Source: an uncultured Clostridia bacterium
GTDB lineage: Bacteria > Bacillota > Clostridia > Christensenellales > CAG-138
Assembly: GCA_947168565.1 (NCBI GenBank)
Contig: CAMVMM010000008.1
Span: forward strand, 1 to 64,000
Reading direction: 5' to 3'
Length of the DNA: 64,000 bases
Below the pieces are notes generated by a model, which searched no databases, was not told the DNA's origin, and saw only the letters and a program-made list of their open reading frames with translations. The position numbers and the translations under genes were made by a program. Positions 17,895 to 27,147 of the stretch are shown here, piece after piece (position 1 is the first letter of the stretch; the number at the start of each line of letters is the position of its first letter).

Positions 17895-18008
17895 ACTTAT
17901 TGATGTGTTACGATGGCGGTGAAACCTTGCGCTAAGCTAAAAAACGATACGCTATAAGCGAATAACCCCGTTTAACAGGGGTTATTCTAATCTTTGGTAC
18001 GCGCACTT
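17895..18008. repeat. 114-nt structured intergenic repeat, copy A
   Basis: This stretch aligns without gaps to 51997-52110 at 89 of 114 positions (78%, counted by eye). At its centre GAATAACCCC (17960-17969) and GGGGTTATTC (17978-17987) form a perfect 10-bp hairpin with an 8-nt loop. The hairpin arms are identical in both copies while the loop and flanks vary. The promoter of the SMC-like ATPase lies 55 nt downstream. Confidence 0.75.
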
Positions 18009-18063
18009 TGGAGGACAGACTTTAATTTGCATTTGCAGTTGAGTTAGGTCACGAATGCGAATG

Positions 18064-18092
18064 TTGAAAAATTATGAAGATAGTGATATAAT
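18064..18092 (+). promoter_or_regulatory. Sigma-A promoter of SMC-like ATPase gene
   Basis: TTGAAA (18064-18069), a 17-nt spacer, then TATAAT (18087-18092). The predicted leader of about 90 nt carries a small GGACG/CGTCC hairpin at 18119-18131. Confidence 0.8.
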
Positions 18093-18188
18093 AAAGACAC
18101 TGCTAACCATGAGCTGAAGGACGTTTCGTCCGTACTTACGACATCTGAAGAAATAAGAATCAGAAGAACAATAAGCGAGGTGACTATT

Positions 18189-20765
18189 ATGACAGAAAGC
18201 ATAGCCCAAAACAATATAGATGCTTATGCCGAATTTGAGAAGTGGCTGGGAGAACAGCCATATTGGCTTCAAGATGCAACTTATCGCATTTATCATGGCT
18301 TTGCAATAGACGAGGCGCAAATTTCATCATATGCAGATATGTGTATTATGCAGATAAGAAAAGAAAAGCCTGTACACGAAACATTAGCACAGAACGAATC
18401 TAGTAGGCAGATGGGCTATTCGCATATGGCTGTTGTTAGGCTTTTTGATATTTTCGGTGTAAATGCGCTTGCTTCTGATGCTAGTCTTGATTTCTCTACT
18501 GAAGGCGTTACTGTCGTCTATGGGTTGAATGGAGCCGGAAAATCGGGTTTTATGCGCATCTTTAAACAGTTGAGCGGAAGTCCATATGAAGAAATAATTC
18601 ATCCCAATGTATATAAGAAGGGGGCTGCAGAAAAACCGACATGCAAATTTATTATAAAAGAGGACAGTAGTGAACAAGAGATTTCCTGCAACCTGTCTTC
18701 AAACTCGAAAGAAACGCCCCTTGCGAGTTGTGATGTTTTTGATACTCGGATCTCTAACGATTATATAACGAAAAACAATCATGTCTCATATCAGCCACTA
18801 GTGTTTTCTGTATTGGCTGAACTTGCTAGTATCGCAGGGAGAATTACACGGCATATAAATAGTCGTATGGATGCAATTCCGTCTCCAAATATTTTCATAC
18901 CTAAAGATTTGGAAAATCGCACCGAAGTTAAATGGATTCAAAAACTAGACGAGTCAACAGTTTTTCCTGCGCAATACACAAGTTGGACAACAGATCAGCA
19001 AAAAGCCACGGAGGAGATACCTAAAAGGCTGGATACAGAAAGAGTTAACAGTGACCTTCGGCTTTACAGATCTCAAATCGCGACCGTTAGGTCTATTTTG
19101 GATGATTTAATGACAGCCGACTCTGCTATACGCTCACCAGAGTTAATTGCGGCGCATAATGCATTGGTTGAAGCAAAGAAAAAATACGATGCAGCCGAAT
19201 TGCTTTTTAAAGAAACGGCGGATGATTACGATAAGAACAGCGTTAGCATATCTCACTGGAAAGAGCTTTGGCAGATTGCTCAACGTTATTACGAAACATC
19301 TGTATGTAAGGATGGTGTTGCCCATTTTGGCGAACCTGGGACTATTTGCCCTCTCTGCCATCAGGTTCTTGTTGAGCCAACCATTACAAGGTTTAGGTCC
19401 GTTAATGAGTATGTAAATGGGACATGTAGTGAAGACTTCAATAAAGCCGACAGGAAGTTAAAAGATTTGTTAACAGCAATCGCAACAAGAGAATTTTCAG
19501 CAAGTCAGATTAAGAAGCTGCTTTCAGGCATTTTCAAGGAAGAGGAAGTGGCTATAATAAAAGAAGCCTATGAGCTAATTGGCGGTATAACAATTATTGG
19601 AGATACAGAAGCAAAATATGCGCGCTTATCTACAATAAGTGTTTCTGAGGCTATTAAGGTACTCTCTTCAAAGAAGGATAGTTTAAAAAATGAGATTGAA
19701 GCTCTTGAACAGGCGCTTCAAGACGAAGGTCGGGCCTTATTGCAAGAGCAGCTTTCAGGGCTTACATGTCATAAATGGATATATGACAACAAGGTATCTA
19801 TTGAGGATGCAATTAAAAACATCATAGTAAAGAAGGAACTCACCGCGACTAAATCGCTTTTAACTACAAATAGAATAACCGCTGAATCGAATCGACTTGC
19901 AAGCAGACTGATAACTGACGCATACATCGAGCGTTTCGCAAGAGAACTACAACGGCTGGCTCCGAGCATCAAGGTCAAGCTTGAAAAAGCACCTTCACAA
20001 AAAGGAAGCACGCCTTACAGAGTCACTATAGACACCGATTCTGGCATCAAGTGTAATCCTGAAGATATTTTGAGTGAGGGAGAGCAAAGAATTGTTGCGC
20101 TTGCGGCATTTTTTGCGGATGCAACAGGACGAGAAGCGTTAACCCCGATTATTATCGATGATCCTATATCCTCACTGGATCTGAATTATGAATCCGCAGC
20201 AACTCGCCGTATTGTTGAGCTTGCGCGAAGCAGACAGGTTATTGTATTCACTCACAGGATCTCAATGCTGACAGGCATTGAAGAGATTTGTAAAAGCCTC
20301 GACGTTCAGCATAAAGAAAACTATATTCGCAGTACACTCAGAGGAAAAGGCGTTCCTGATTTATCTGACATATATAGAGGTAGTGTGAAAAAACATTTGA
20401 GCGGCATTCAATCACGCCTTAGCGAAATTAAGATGAAAGATCCTGATTCTTCTGAGTTTATAGATGCCGTCGGTAGACAATGTCAGCAATTCAGGATATG
20501 CATAGAAAGATCTGTTGAAGATGTTCTATTACTTGGCATACTTCATCGCTTCGAGCGAAGAATCATGACAAAAGATAAAGTGAATAGACTCACGAAGATA
20601 ACTGACGAAGATTGCAAACTAGTGGACGACATGATGACGAAATACTCCTTTACTGAGCACTCCCAGCCAGTCGATAGTCCGCCAGTTGGAATCAGTATAG
20701 ACGAACTTAATGCTGATATCTCTGCTTTTATTCAATGGATTGGCGACTATAATAAACGGGTGTAG
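18189..20765 (+). CDS. SMC-like AAA_13 ATPase with zinc hook
   Basis: This 858-residue protein is an ABC/SMC-type ATPase of the AAA_13 class. Walker A is GLNGAGKS (about 112-119). Long helical arms meet at a CPLC zinc hook (C387, C390). The signature is LSEGEQRIVALAAFF, Walker B is IIIDDPISSLD (near 655) and the switch His is in VFTHR. RloC/PrrC-type anticodon nucleases and other anti-phage ATPases share this layout, but I cannot identify a nuclease motif in the last 170 residues. Single-gene ATPases like this recur beside restriction systems. Start 18189 has GAGGTG 6 nt upstream. The gene is monocistronic with its own promoter. Confidence 0.8.
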   Translation: MTESIAQNNIDAYAEFEKWLGEQPYWLQDATYRIYHGFAIDEAQISSYADMCIMQIRKEKPVHETLAQNESSRQMGYSHMAVVRLFDIFGVNALASDASLDFSTEGVTVVYGLNGAGKSGFMRIFKQLSGSPYEEIIHPNVYKKGAAEKPTCKFIIKEDSSEQEISCNLSSNSKETPLASCDVFDTRISNDYITKNNHVSYQPLVFSVLAELASIAGRITRHINSRMDAIPSPNIFIPKDLENRTEVKWIQKLDESTVFPAQYTSWTTDQQKATEEIPKRLDTERVNSDLRLYRSQIATVRSILDDLMTADSAIRSPELIAAHNALVEAKKKYDAAELLFKETADDYDKNSVSISHWKELWQIAQRYYETSVCKDGVAHFGEPGTICPLCHQVLVEPTITRFRSVNEYVNGTCSEDFNKADRKLKDLLTAIATREFSASQIKKLLSGIFKEEEVAIIKEAYELIGGITIIGDTEAKYARLSTISVSEAIKVLSSKKDSLKNEIEALEQALQDEGRALLQEQLSGLTCHKWIYDNKVSIEDAIKNIIVKKELTATKSLLTTNRITAESNRLASRLITDAYIERFARELQRLAPSIKVKLEKAPSQKGSTPYRVTIDTDSGIKCNPEDILSEGEQRIVALAAFFADATGREALTPIIIDDPISSLDLNYESAATRRIVELARSRQVIVFTHRISMLTGIEEICKSLDVQHKENYIRSTLRGKGVPDLSDIYRGSVKKHLSGIQSRLSEIKMKDPDSSEFIDAVGRQCQQFRICIERSVEDVLLLGILHRFERRIMTKDKVNRLTKITDEDCKLVDDMMTKYSFTEHSQPVDSPPVGISIDELNADISAFIQWIGDYNKRV

Positions 20766-20881
20766 GCATGAATAAGACTATGGCGAGAGATAACAGTGAT
20801 GGAAAGAGAACCTTGAGACTGTAGCAAATCTGCAACAAGTGTAATACTGTGGGCGAGGCGGGAGATTGTATATTTACAGGG

Positions 20882-20910
20882 TTGACTAATTAAGCGGTCG
20901 TTATTATGGT
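20882..20910 (+). promoter_or_regulatory. Promoter of TPR protein gene
   Basis: TTGACT (20882-20887), a 17-nt spacer, then TATGGT (20905-20910). The ATG at 20911 abuts the -10 box, so it is too close to be the start. This supports the ATG at 20929. Confidence 0.6.
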
Positions 20911-20928
20911 ATGGGGGGTATAGGTTGT

Positions 20929-22962
20929 ATGCAACTGGAAAGGAAAATCATAATTGTCGTCGTTGTTGTCTTCTTCCTGACTACAGTTTCTTTAGTATGG
21001 TCAGGCTGTATTCGAACGAGAGAAACCAATAATACTGCGCAGGAGGTAAGTATTGATTCCGTGATTCGTAGCAAGAACCAAAGCTTCGATAAAGGGATGA
21101 GTCTTTGGGACCAATATGATTATGTTTCTGCGGAGAAGCATCTCCGAGAGGCGCTTGATGAAGAAAAGAGAAGTGGTGACAATTTAAGCGTTGCCGTGAT
21201 TGAGCAACGATTAGGGGCTTTACTGCTCGAACGAGATAAGTATGATGATGCGTACGAACATCTGATTAGCGCGTATGTTGTGTTCAAAAGCAAACTTGGG
21301 GCAAATTCACATAAAGCATTGCTTGCAAAATGTCAAATTGCACTTTGCGAGTTTTGTGTGGGAAACAACGAAAACGCGATATCAGACTACTTTGATGCAT
21401 ACGAAATGGCAGAGGATTCTGAAACCAAATTTGCGATTCTGCAAATGACTCTGCAGATATACAGTGATGAAGGGAATTACGAGGAAGCAAAGCAGTTATA
21501 TGAATCAATAATAACGGATGAATCTGAATTGTCTGCACAGCCAGGTCCATATCAAATGATGTTTTATAATGATTATGGTGTAATGTTGTGTAAGATGGGT
21601 AAATATGAACTCTCAATCATTCCTTTTAAACTTGCAGAGAAAATCTATCTAGCGTATTCGAAAAACGAGTTGCCTAGTCCAGAAATCGAAAATGTATACT
21701 ATAATCTCTCGGAGACATATGTTGAGATTGGTGATTATGAAAATGCATTGTACTACTGTAATCAAGCAATCGATATGACGACCGTGATTTACGGTAGTAT
21801 TAGCGCAAACAAAGCACGCGCACTATTGCTGAAAGCACATATTTTTGCAAACACAGGAAAAGAAAGCGAAGCAGCAGAGTCTGCCCTAAAAGCTGCCGAG
21901 GTGGCATCCGCGGCATTAGGTAATAACAATACTTTTTCAGCTCTCGCATATACATACCTTGGGCAATTATTTAGCACTAACAATACCGAGCAATCTATTG
22001 TTTATTATTGTGCAGCCGATGAGATATATAGGAATCTCCTGCTCATCGATTCGCCGTCATTTGCAAGTCTATGTAACTGTCTGTGCGATTACTATGTTTC
22101 CGTCGGGCAATACGCTACGTCGATTGATTATGGAAGCCGTGCGGTCACTATTTTTTTGGATTCTGGATTGAAAACCGATGCTGCCGAATCCTACGCAATG
22201 CTTGCGGTATCATATGAGCAATTAGGAGATGTTGAAAACGCCAAAAACTACATTACGCTTTGCGAAGAACTGATAGAGGACGTAGACGAAACTCTTTACT
22301 TAGCAGTAGTTTATGAGTATTTGGGCAGGGTGTATTATGATTTGGAATACTATAAAGAATCGATCACTTATTATTATGGCGCATTGTGTATCCGTAAATA
22401 TTATTCTGACATCAGCATGATGGCAAAAGACTGCGTTTCTTTAGGATTTGGTTTTTCAAAATTACTTCTGTATGAAGATGCTATTTTTTATTATTCGAAA
22501 TCTGCCGAATTGTATGAACAACTCGGAGAGTGGTATCTAACAGATCTTCAGAATTCATATTTATATTTGGGATTCACATATTATTCTAATGACGAGTATG
22601 ATGCATCGATCCCGTTCTATTTATGTGCATTGAAAACGATGAAAAATAGGATGAAAGATGACTTTTACGATGCTGACATGTTTTCCGATAGAGACTATTA
22701 TTCATTATGCCAGTATTTAAATAATATTGCTGCCGTATATGAATCAAAAGCAGCCTATGACCGAGCTGCCACAATCGAGCTAATGGTATATCGTTTGATA
22801 TTAGATCGCAATGTAGTGAATGAAGGTTTATATGAAACGGTCATGAATCGATTAAAGAGGATTTACGATGTTATCGATTCAGATGAAAGCTTTGAAAACT
22901 GGATTCATACAGGCGATAATGTGTTTGACGACATCGATAAATATTTAGAGCAGTTTGAATGA
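20929..22962 (+). CDS. Membrane-anchored TPR-repeat protein
   Basis: After a short basic start (MQLERK) comes one hydrophobic segment (IIIVVVVVFFLTTVSLVW) ending in SGC. This is either a signal anchor or a non-standard lipobox. The other 640 residues are tandem tetratricopeptide-like helical pairs, for example ALYYCNQAI, ESITYYYGAL and DASIPFYLCALK, so most of the protein should sit outside the membrane as a binding scaffold. The gene is AT-rich. Start 20929 is preferred over 20911 because of promoter placement. A related TPR membrane protein lies at 24172-26238 on the other strand, with a small lipoprotein-like gene next to it. Confidence 0.7.
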   Translation: MQLERKIIIVVVVVFFLTTVSLVWSGCIRTRETNNTAQEVSIDSVIRSKNQSFDKGMSLWDQYDYVSAEKHLREALDEEKRSGDNLSVAVIEQRLGALLLERDKYDDAYEHLISAYVVFKSKLGANSHKALLAKCQIALCEFCVGNNENAISDYFDAYEMAEDSETKFAILQMTLQIYSDEGNYEEAKQLYESIITDESELSAQPGPYQMMFYNDYGVMLCKMGKYELSIIPFKLAEKIYLAYSKNELPSPEIENVYYNLSETYVEIGDYENALYYCNQAIDMTTVIYGSISANKARALLLKAHIFANTGKESEAAESALKAAEVASAALGNNNTFSALAYTYLGQLFSTNNTEQSIVYYCAADEIYRNLLLIDSPSFASLCNCLCDYYVSVGQYATSIDYGSRAVTIFLDSGLKTDAAESYAMLAVSYEQLGDVENAKNYITLCEELIEDVDETLYLAVVYEYLGRVYYDLEYYKESITYYYGALCIRKYYSDISMMAKDCVSLGFGFSKLLLYEDAIFYYSKSAELYEQLGEWYLTDLQNSYLYLGFTYYSNDEYDASIPFYLCALKTMKNRMKDDFYDADMFSDRDYYSLCQYLNNIAAVYESKAAYDRAATIELMVYRLILDRNVVNEGLYETVMNRLKRIYDVIDSDESFENWIHTGDNVFDDIDKYLEQFE

Positions 22963-23167
22963 ACTCAGGATCGAGGAGGATGATTGTTGTTTAATAAAGA
23001 TATAAACTGGAAATGTTCAAATCAAGTATAATATGGGTGATCAAAAATTTATTCGTAAGACATATTCTGTGCTTCTGCCGCTTATTGAAAACGAACAGTT
23101 TTTTTCCTCGTTCCTATTCACAAAAACTCGCTGAGGGCTGACGAGGCTTAATTATTCATTGCTTGAG

Positions 23168-23197
23168 TTGATTCTGTCTTATTGTTTTTGATATAAT
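23168..23197 (+). promoter_or_regulatory. Promoter of TetR gene, in a 271-nt intergenic stretch
   Basis: TTGATT (23168-23173), an 18-nt spacer, then TATAAT (23192-23197). The rest of 22963-23233 is AT-rich, and I see no other gene or repeat in it. Confidence 0.65.
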
Positions 23198-23233
23198 AGG
23201 GTTGTTATTTAGTTCTATGAAATTGCATAAATC

Positions 23234-23818
23234 ATGGTGGGTAAACATAAACAGTGCAAACACAACCGTAGGTTCTTTAAAAGCAGCATAACAATTTTAG
23301 CAAGCGCCATGAAGAATATGCGCTATAACAGGGCACAAGTAACCGTGAAGCGTGTAGCCAAAGATGCGGGGATTACGCGTGGCGCAATGTACTATCACTA
23401 TAAAAATCTTGATGATGCAATTGCCGTCGGGGAAGCAACAATTATGGATGAGTTTAAGGCAATGCTCAATCAGCGGCACATTAGTGCCAAAAACACGAAT
23501 CGGCAAGTATTCTTGACTATCTTTATTCTTATTTTTCGGCATAAGGGGGTATTTAAGCACGTTTGTGAAGATATTGGCAATCAGGGCTTGCTCTATAAGC
23601 TGATGGAGGTGGCGTATCCTCAAATCAAAATTGTTTGGTTGCCAGTAAATGCGCCTTCGCCGCGGATTGGGAGCGAACGAGTTAGTATGTACTTTAAGAT
23701 TATCGTTGAGGTTATTTGCAGATGGGGGCAAACAACCAACTGCAATATTGACAAAGCCGAGCCGTACATAAAGAAGATTCTGAGAATAACAGAGAATGCT
23801 TCACGATATTGTAATTAG
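23234..23818 (+). CDS. TetR-family transcriptional regulator
   Basis: The N-terminal part carries a TetR helix-turn-helix (VTVKRVAKDAGITRGAMYYHYKNLDDAI, about residues 36-63), with the classic G(A/T)(M/L)YYHY recognition end. The ligand domain, about 125 residues, is not assignable to a subgroup. The ribosome binding site before ATG 23234 is poor, so a later start is possible. It is convergent with the small lipoprotein gene and may control one or both TPR genes; no operator evidence was found. Confidence 0.75.
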   Translation: MVGKHKQCKHNRRFFKSSITILASAMKNMRYNRAQVTVKRVAKDAGITRGAMYYHYKNLDDAIAVGEATIMDEFKAMLNQRHISAKNTNRQVFLTIFILIFRHKGVFKHVCEDIGNQGLLYKLMEVAYPQIKIVWLPVNAPSPRIGSERVSMYFKIIVEVICRWGQTTNCNIDKAEPYIKKILRITENASRYCN

Positions 23819-23827
23819 TGCATATAA

Positions 23828-23844
23828 TTTCGCTAAAAGCGAAA
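23828..23844. terminator. Short hairpin between convergent genes
   Basis: TTTCGCT (23828-23834) and AGCGAAA (23838-23844) form a 7-bp stem with a 3-nt loop, placed between the TetR gene and the convergent small gene. It is a weak bidirectional terminator candidate. Confidence 0.35.
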
Positions 23845-23850
23845 CAGGTC

Positions 23851-24132
23851 TCATTGCAAAATAGCAACTGTAGTAATAATTAATTGCAAGGATTGCGATG
23901 GCTCTTTTCTCAACATATCAATCAGCGCGGTAAAGCTTTTTTCGGCTTCATCGTAATTGTTGTTTGCTATTTGATCAGTGGCTTTATTGAACTGGAGCTG
24001 GTATTCGAGATTCGCTACGCCGTTGTCGAAGCTGCACCCCCATAAGCTTATCAAGACAATGCCAATCGGGAGCAGGAGTAAGCGTATTAATCCTGAAGTG
24101 CATGTAGGCTTGGCAGTTGAGATAGAATTCAC
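23851..24132 (-). CDS. Small lipoprotein-like protein beside TPR gene
   Basis: This 93-residue protein starts at GTG 24132, with AAGGAG at suitable spacing. It has a signal-like hydrophobic stretch (RLLLLPIGIVLISLW) ending at GC, a possible though unusual lipobox. After the Cys comes about 60 residues containing one TPR-like helical pair (QFNKATDQIANNNYDEAEKSFTAL). It may be a truncated relative of the larger TPR proteins on either side. It follows the 24172-26238 gene with a 39-nt gap, so the two are probably co-transcribed. Confidence 0.55.
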   Translation of the reverse strand: MNSISTAKPTCTSGLIRLLLLPIGIVLISLWGCSFDNGVANLEYQLQFNKATDQIANNNYDEAEKSFTALIDMLRKEPSQSLQLIITTVAILQ

Positions 24133-24171
24133 AGTATGTTTCTCCTTGCTGGTGTTATTTGTTTTGAGTTG

Positions 24172-26238
24172 TTATCGGGCTAACGCCGCTTCAATGTGGT
24201 CTGTGAGTGGACTTTCGACACCCCATTTTTCGCAAATGGTCTTTGCGCGAAGCAGGTATTCGGTCGCATCAGAGTCTTTGCCGACCGCTCTTTGCGCTAA
24301 TGCCAAGTCATAATAAACTTTGGCGGTATCGGGATGATTCTCTGCAAGTATGTTTTTGCGAATCTCGATCGATTCTTCAAAGTGGTTGATGGCAGCTTGC
24401 GGATCATTATTTTCGATACAATAATTGCCAAATGCGGCGAAAGCCGCCGCTGTATATGGGTGGTTTTCGCCTACGGCATTTTTCGCAAGATTGAGCGCAT
24501 CCGCATAGCTATCCTTTGCATCGGAGGATCTACCATGTTTCAACAACAAATCCCCATAAACGATTTTGGCTTCTACAAGCCCCGGGAATACATCTTTGAA
24601 ATCAAATAAATTCCTTTGAATTCTAATGGCGAGGTCGGCGTTGTTCAAAGCATCTCTTGCCGGGCCAAGTGCACCTTGAGCAATAGCCAAATTCATATAT
24701 AGCTTGGAAGCGGTAATATTCCTTTTGCGAATATCAATGTTTGAGAGACTCATATTTATGCCAGTATTTGCTGCCTTAATAGCAGTCTCGTTATCGCCCT
24801 TATGAATCAGCACCGTTGCCATGTTATTATAAGTCAGAATAATCCATCTGATTGAATTAGTGTAGTAGTCCTTCTCGGTTTGGCTGAGGTTGGAATCGTT
24901 TGCATAATCAGCAAGCTGCTCTCTCAGTTTGCCATCCAATGAGATGTCATCGTACATTTCAAGAACCGTTCTATATAACGCGAGAGCCTGCTCATACTTA
25001 CCCTGAGCATCAAATATCATTGCGCGAAGATGATATGTATTCGCAACAACTGCCTTTTCGGTTTTTTCATCAGAATTATCAAGAATGTATTGCGTTTCGG
25101 CTAGTGCTTCATCTGGCATACCAGTATAATAATAGTATCTTGACAGGCTTGCGCGCACGGCGCGTGCTTCGATGCTGTTGCTCCCAAGCTTGTTACGAAA
25201 GGTAATGTACGCGGAGTTCAAATAGTCATACGCATCTTTATATTTTCCCATATCAAGGTATAGGCAACCAAGGCTATTGTTAACTCGCGCAACATCAAGC
25301 TCAGACTGAGGCTTGTGCGTACTTATTTCGCTAAGTGCCGCACTGATATCCCGTTCTGCCCTATTGTATTCCAATCTTCTCCAATTCTCCAAACCGACTT
25401 CATATAGATGGTTGGCATTTGCGAGCTTAAATACAAGATTGGCATCCATGTTTTGTTCAAATCCGGTGTCATTATCGTTGATTAGCGACTTGGTTCTGAT
25501 ACCATTCACAACGGAGATAATACAAAAAGCAGCCAATATCATGCAGATAACTGGTATTGCTGTTACAACAATGCGCTTTTTTGAACCCAAAAGACACTTG
25601 GTAAATTTGCGGAGGAGGTTACTCTTTTTATCCAAAGATTCGCCACTTGTCTCAACATTATCGGCAGGAGGCGTATCGTTGCCGTGCTGAGCCGCTTGGT
25701 CGTTATGGGCGGGCAATATTACCGTATCGCAAGTCTCTGAATACGAAGGTGATGGTATTAGTATCTTGCCTGTTTTTTTGCATATATAGTTTTCGGTGGC
25801 GATGGCCAAAATATCTTCTCTTGAGTCAAGATAACAAGTGGCCATTTGTAGATATAAATCCTTTTCGTGACTGGTAAGAGTGCCGCGTCGTTTTTTTAAG
25901 TCGTCTGAAGAGTAATCAAAAGGGCTTGAATCGTAGCGGGGTTGAGTTTTCCCAAAATAACCAGTAGTACGGATGTACTGATCTCTACGACTTTCAACTT
26001 CTAATATATTAACATAGCCGTCTAATAGTCCAAATGAGCACAAAACAATATCGCGCTCTTTCGGGTCGGCTATGGATAGCATTGTTAAATTAATAAGAAA
26101 GGCCTTTGCCTGAGTATCGGTAACTGTTTTTCCTACAATTTTCTCAACAGAGGGCTTACGCCTTGCAAACTTGCGGGCATCGACATAATTATCAATATTT
26201 ATCTCAGGAGCCGGTTCGCGTGGTGCCTTTTTTGCCAT
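24172..26238 (-). CDS. TPR protein with cytoplasmic N-domain and one TM helix
   Basis: This 688-residue protein has three parts. Residues 1-195 are a soluble N-terminal region of unknown fold, beginning MAKKAPREPAPEIN. A single membrane helix near 223-245 (IVVTAIPVICMILAAFCIISVV) follows. The C-terminal 430 residues are tetratricopeptide repeats of the kinesin-light-chain kind, including two ENHPDTA/ENHPYTA-type links typical of TPR_12. The layout suggests sensing or scaffolding across the membrane. Start 26238 follows GAGGTGG; 22 in-frame codons upstream overlap the promoter and are excluded. A related TPR protein is encoded divergently at 20929-22962. Confidence 0.7.
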   Translation of the reverse strand: MAKKAPREPAPEINIDNYVDARKFARRKPSVEKIVGKTVTDTQAKAFLINLTMLSIADPKERDIVLCSFGLLDGYVNILEVESRRDQYIRTTGYFGKTQPRYDSSPFDYSSDDLKKRRGTLTSHEKDLYLQMATCYLDSREDILAIATENYICKKTGKILIPSPSYSETCDTVILPAHNDQAAQHGNDTPPADNVETSGESLDKKSNLLRKFTKCLLGSKKRIVVTAIPVICMILAAFCIISVVNGIRTKSLINDNDTGFEQNMDANLVFKLANANHLYEVGLENWRRLEYNRAERDISAALSEISTHKPQSELDVARVNNSLGCLYLDMGKYKDAYDYLNSAYITFRNKLGSNSIEARAVRASLSRYYYYTGMPDEALAETQYILDNSDEKTEKAVVANTYHLRAMIFDAQGKYEQALALYRTVLEMYDDISLDGKLREQLADYANDSNLSQTEKDYYTNSIRWIILTYNNMATVLIHKGDNETAIKAANTGINMSLSNIDIRKRNITASKLYMNLAIAQGALGPARDALNNADLAIRIQRNLFDFKDVFPGLVEAKIVYGDLLLKHGRSSDAKDSYADALNLAKNAVGENHPYTAAAFAAFGNYCIENNDPQAAINHFEESIEIRKNILAENHPDTAKVYYDLALAQRAVGKDSDATEYLLRAKTICEKWGVESPLTDHIEAALAR

Positions 26239-26269
26239 ACTGCCCACCTCACATAATCTTCTATTCGGC

Positions 26270-26298
26270 ATTATACAGTTTAAATCACTTGTTTTCAA
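26270..26298 (-). promoter_or_regulatory. Promoter of TPR membrane protein gene
   Basis: On the minus strand: TTGAAA (26293-26298), a 17-nt spacer, then TATAAT (26270-26275), about 25 nt before the GAGGTGG ribosome binding site. Confidence 0.8.
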
Positions 26299-26373
26299 CC
26301 CCATAAAACATAGAACTGATATGGTGGAAGAATCTGAAACGCTCTAAACCGACAGAGCTTAATGTTACGCTTG

Positions 26374-26402
26374 TTGACTAATGTACGAAAGTATGCTATA
26401 AT
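26374..26402 (+). promoter_or_regulatory. Strong promoter of 202-residue unknown gene
   Basis: TTGACT (26374-26379), a 17-nt spacer ending in TGc, then TATAAT (26397-26402). Both boxes and the extended -10 are close to consensus. It is divergent from the TPR gene promoter. Confidence 0.85.
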
Positions 26403-26464
26403 GTAATTGCACAATTGCATTTTTTGTGAGCAATTTTCATAACTAAACGATGTATATCCTCCGA

Positions 26465-26516
26465 GATTGTTGTTGAATTTACTAGTTCGATTTGGACTAG
26501 TAATAAAACAACAATC
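26465..26516 (+). promoter_or_regulatory. Two-stage hairpin in long 5' leader
   Basis: The 130-nt leader contains an outer 10-bp stem, GATTGTTGTT (26465-26474) with AACAACAATC (26507-26516). Inside it is a 7-bp stem, TACTAGT (26480-26486) with ACTAGTA (26496-26502). No U run follows, so this is not a terminator. It may be an operator pair or a regulatory leader structure. Confidence 0.6.
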
Positions 26517-26538
26517 TATACCTTAAAGGGGGCAAAAA

Positions 26539-27147
26539 ATGCTGATTACCAAGTTCAAACATTATTTAGACTTGCGCGGTGGGGAAAGAATCATCTGCGG
26601 CATCAGGCCTGATATGAATATTGTGGATATTGATGCCTCTGAGTTTGGGCACTTTGCTGCAGAAAGGAGCAACCGTTATGACCCTAGTGATTATCGGGAT
26701 ATGCGCGTTACATTCTCTACTGACGAGCAAGATTTTGATGGCTACATAGAGGTAGAACCATACGATTGTCTCGTGGGTAACTACACTCTGGATCAAGACT
26801 ATATAGATATAATCCATGAGCCATTGCCAAACTTGAAGCTCGTTAATGTTTCGGTCAGTAAAACTCTTGTCACATTCTGCGTTGTTGCCTTTGGCAGTGG
26901 AGATGAGATGACGGAGTGGAGCTTTATTCGTTTCAAGGAGCTTCCTGCACACGTTAGGATCAAAGTGGACGTTGATGCTGGATTTGGTTATAATGCAGAA
27001 TCATATTTGATCATCAACAGGAAGACAGCAGAGGCTACCGAGGACGATTACGTCATTGAAAAATACGAGAATGGCGTACTGAAGAGGATTTCGGAGTTCG
27101 GAAAAGATGATAACGGCGAGTATGAATTAATCACTATTATCGTTTAG
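26539..27147 (+). CDS. Unknown 202-residue protein behind structured leader
   Basis: I do not recognise this protein. It looks soluble and rich in beta strands, with alternating hydrophobic runs such as VSVSKTLVTFCVVAFG, and it is acidic overall. It has no signal peptide or catalytic signature. A strong AAAGGGGG ribosome binding site lies 7 nt before the ATG. It is monocistronic, between a consensus promoter and a rho-independent terminator, with an unusual hairpin leader. It lies between the TPR locus and the second tnpV. Confidence 0.65.
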   Translation: MLITKFKHYLDLRGGERIICGIRPDMNIVDIDASEFGHFAAERSNRYDPSDYRDMRVTFSTDEQDFDGYIEVEPYDCLVGNYTLDQDYIDIIHEPLPNLKLVNVSVSKTLVTFCVVAFGSGDEMTEWSFIRFKELPAHVRIKVDVDAGFGYNAESYLIINRKTAEATEDDYVIEKYENGVLKRISEFGKDDNGEYELITIIV

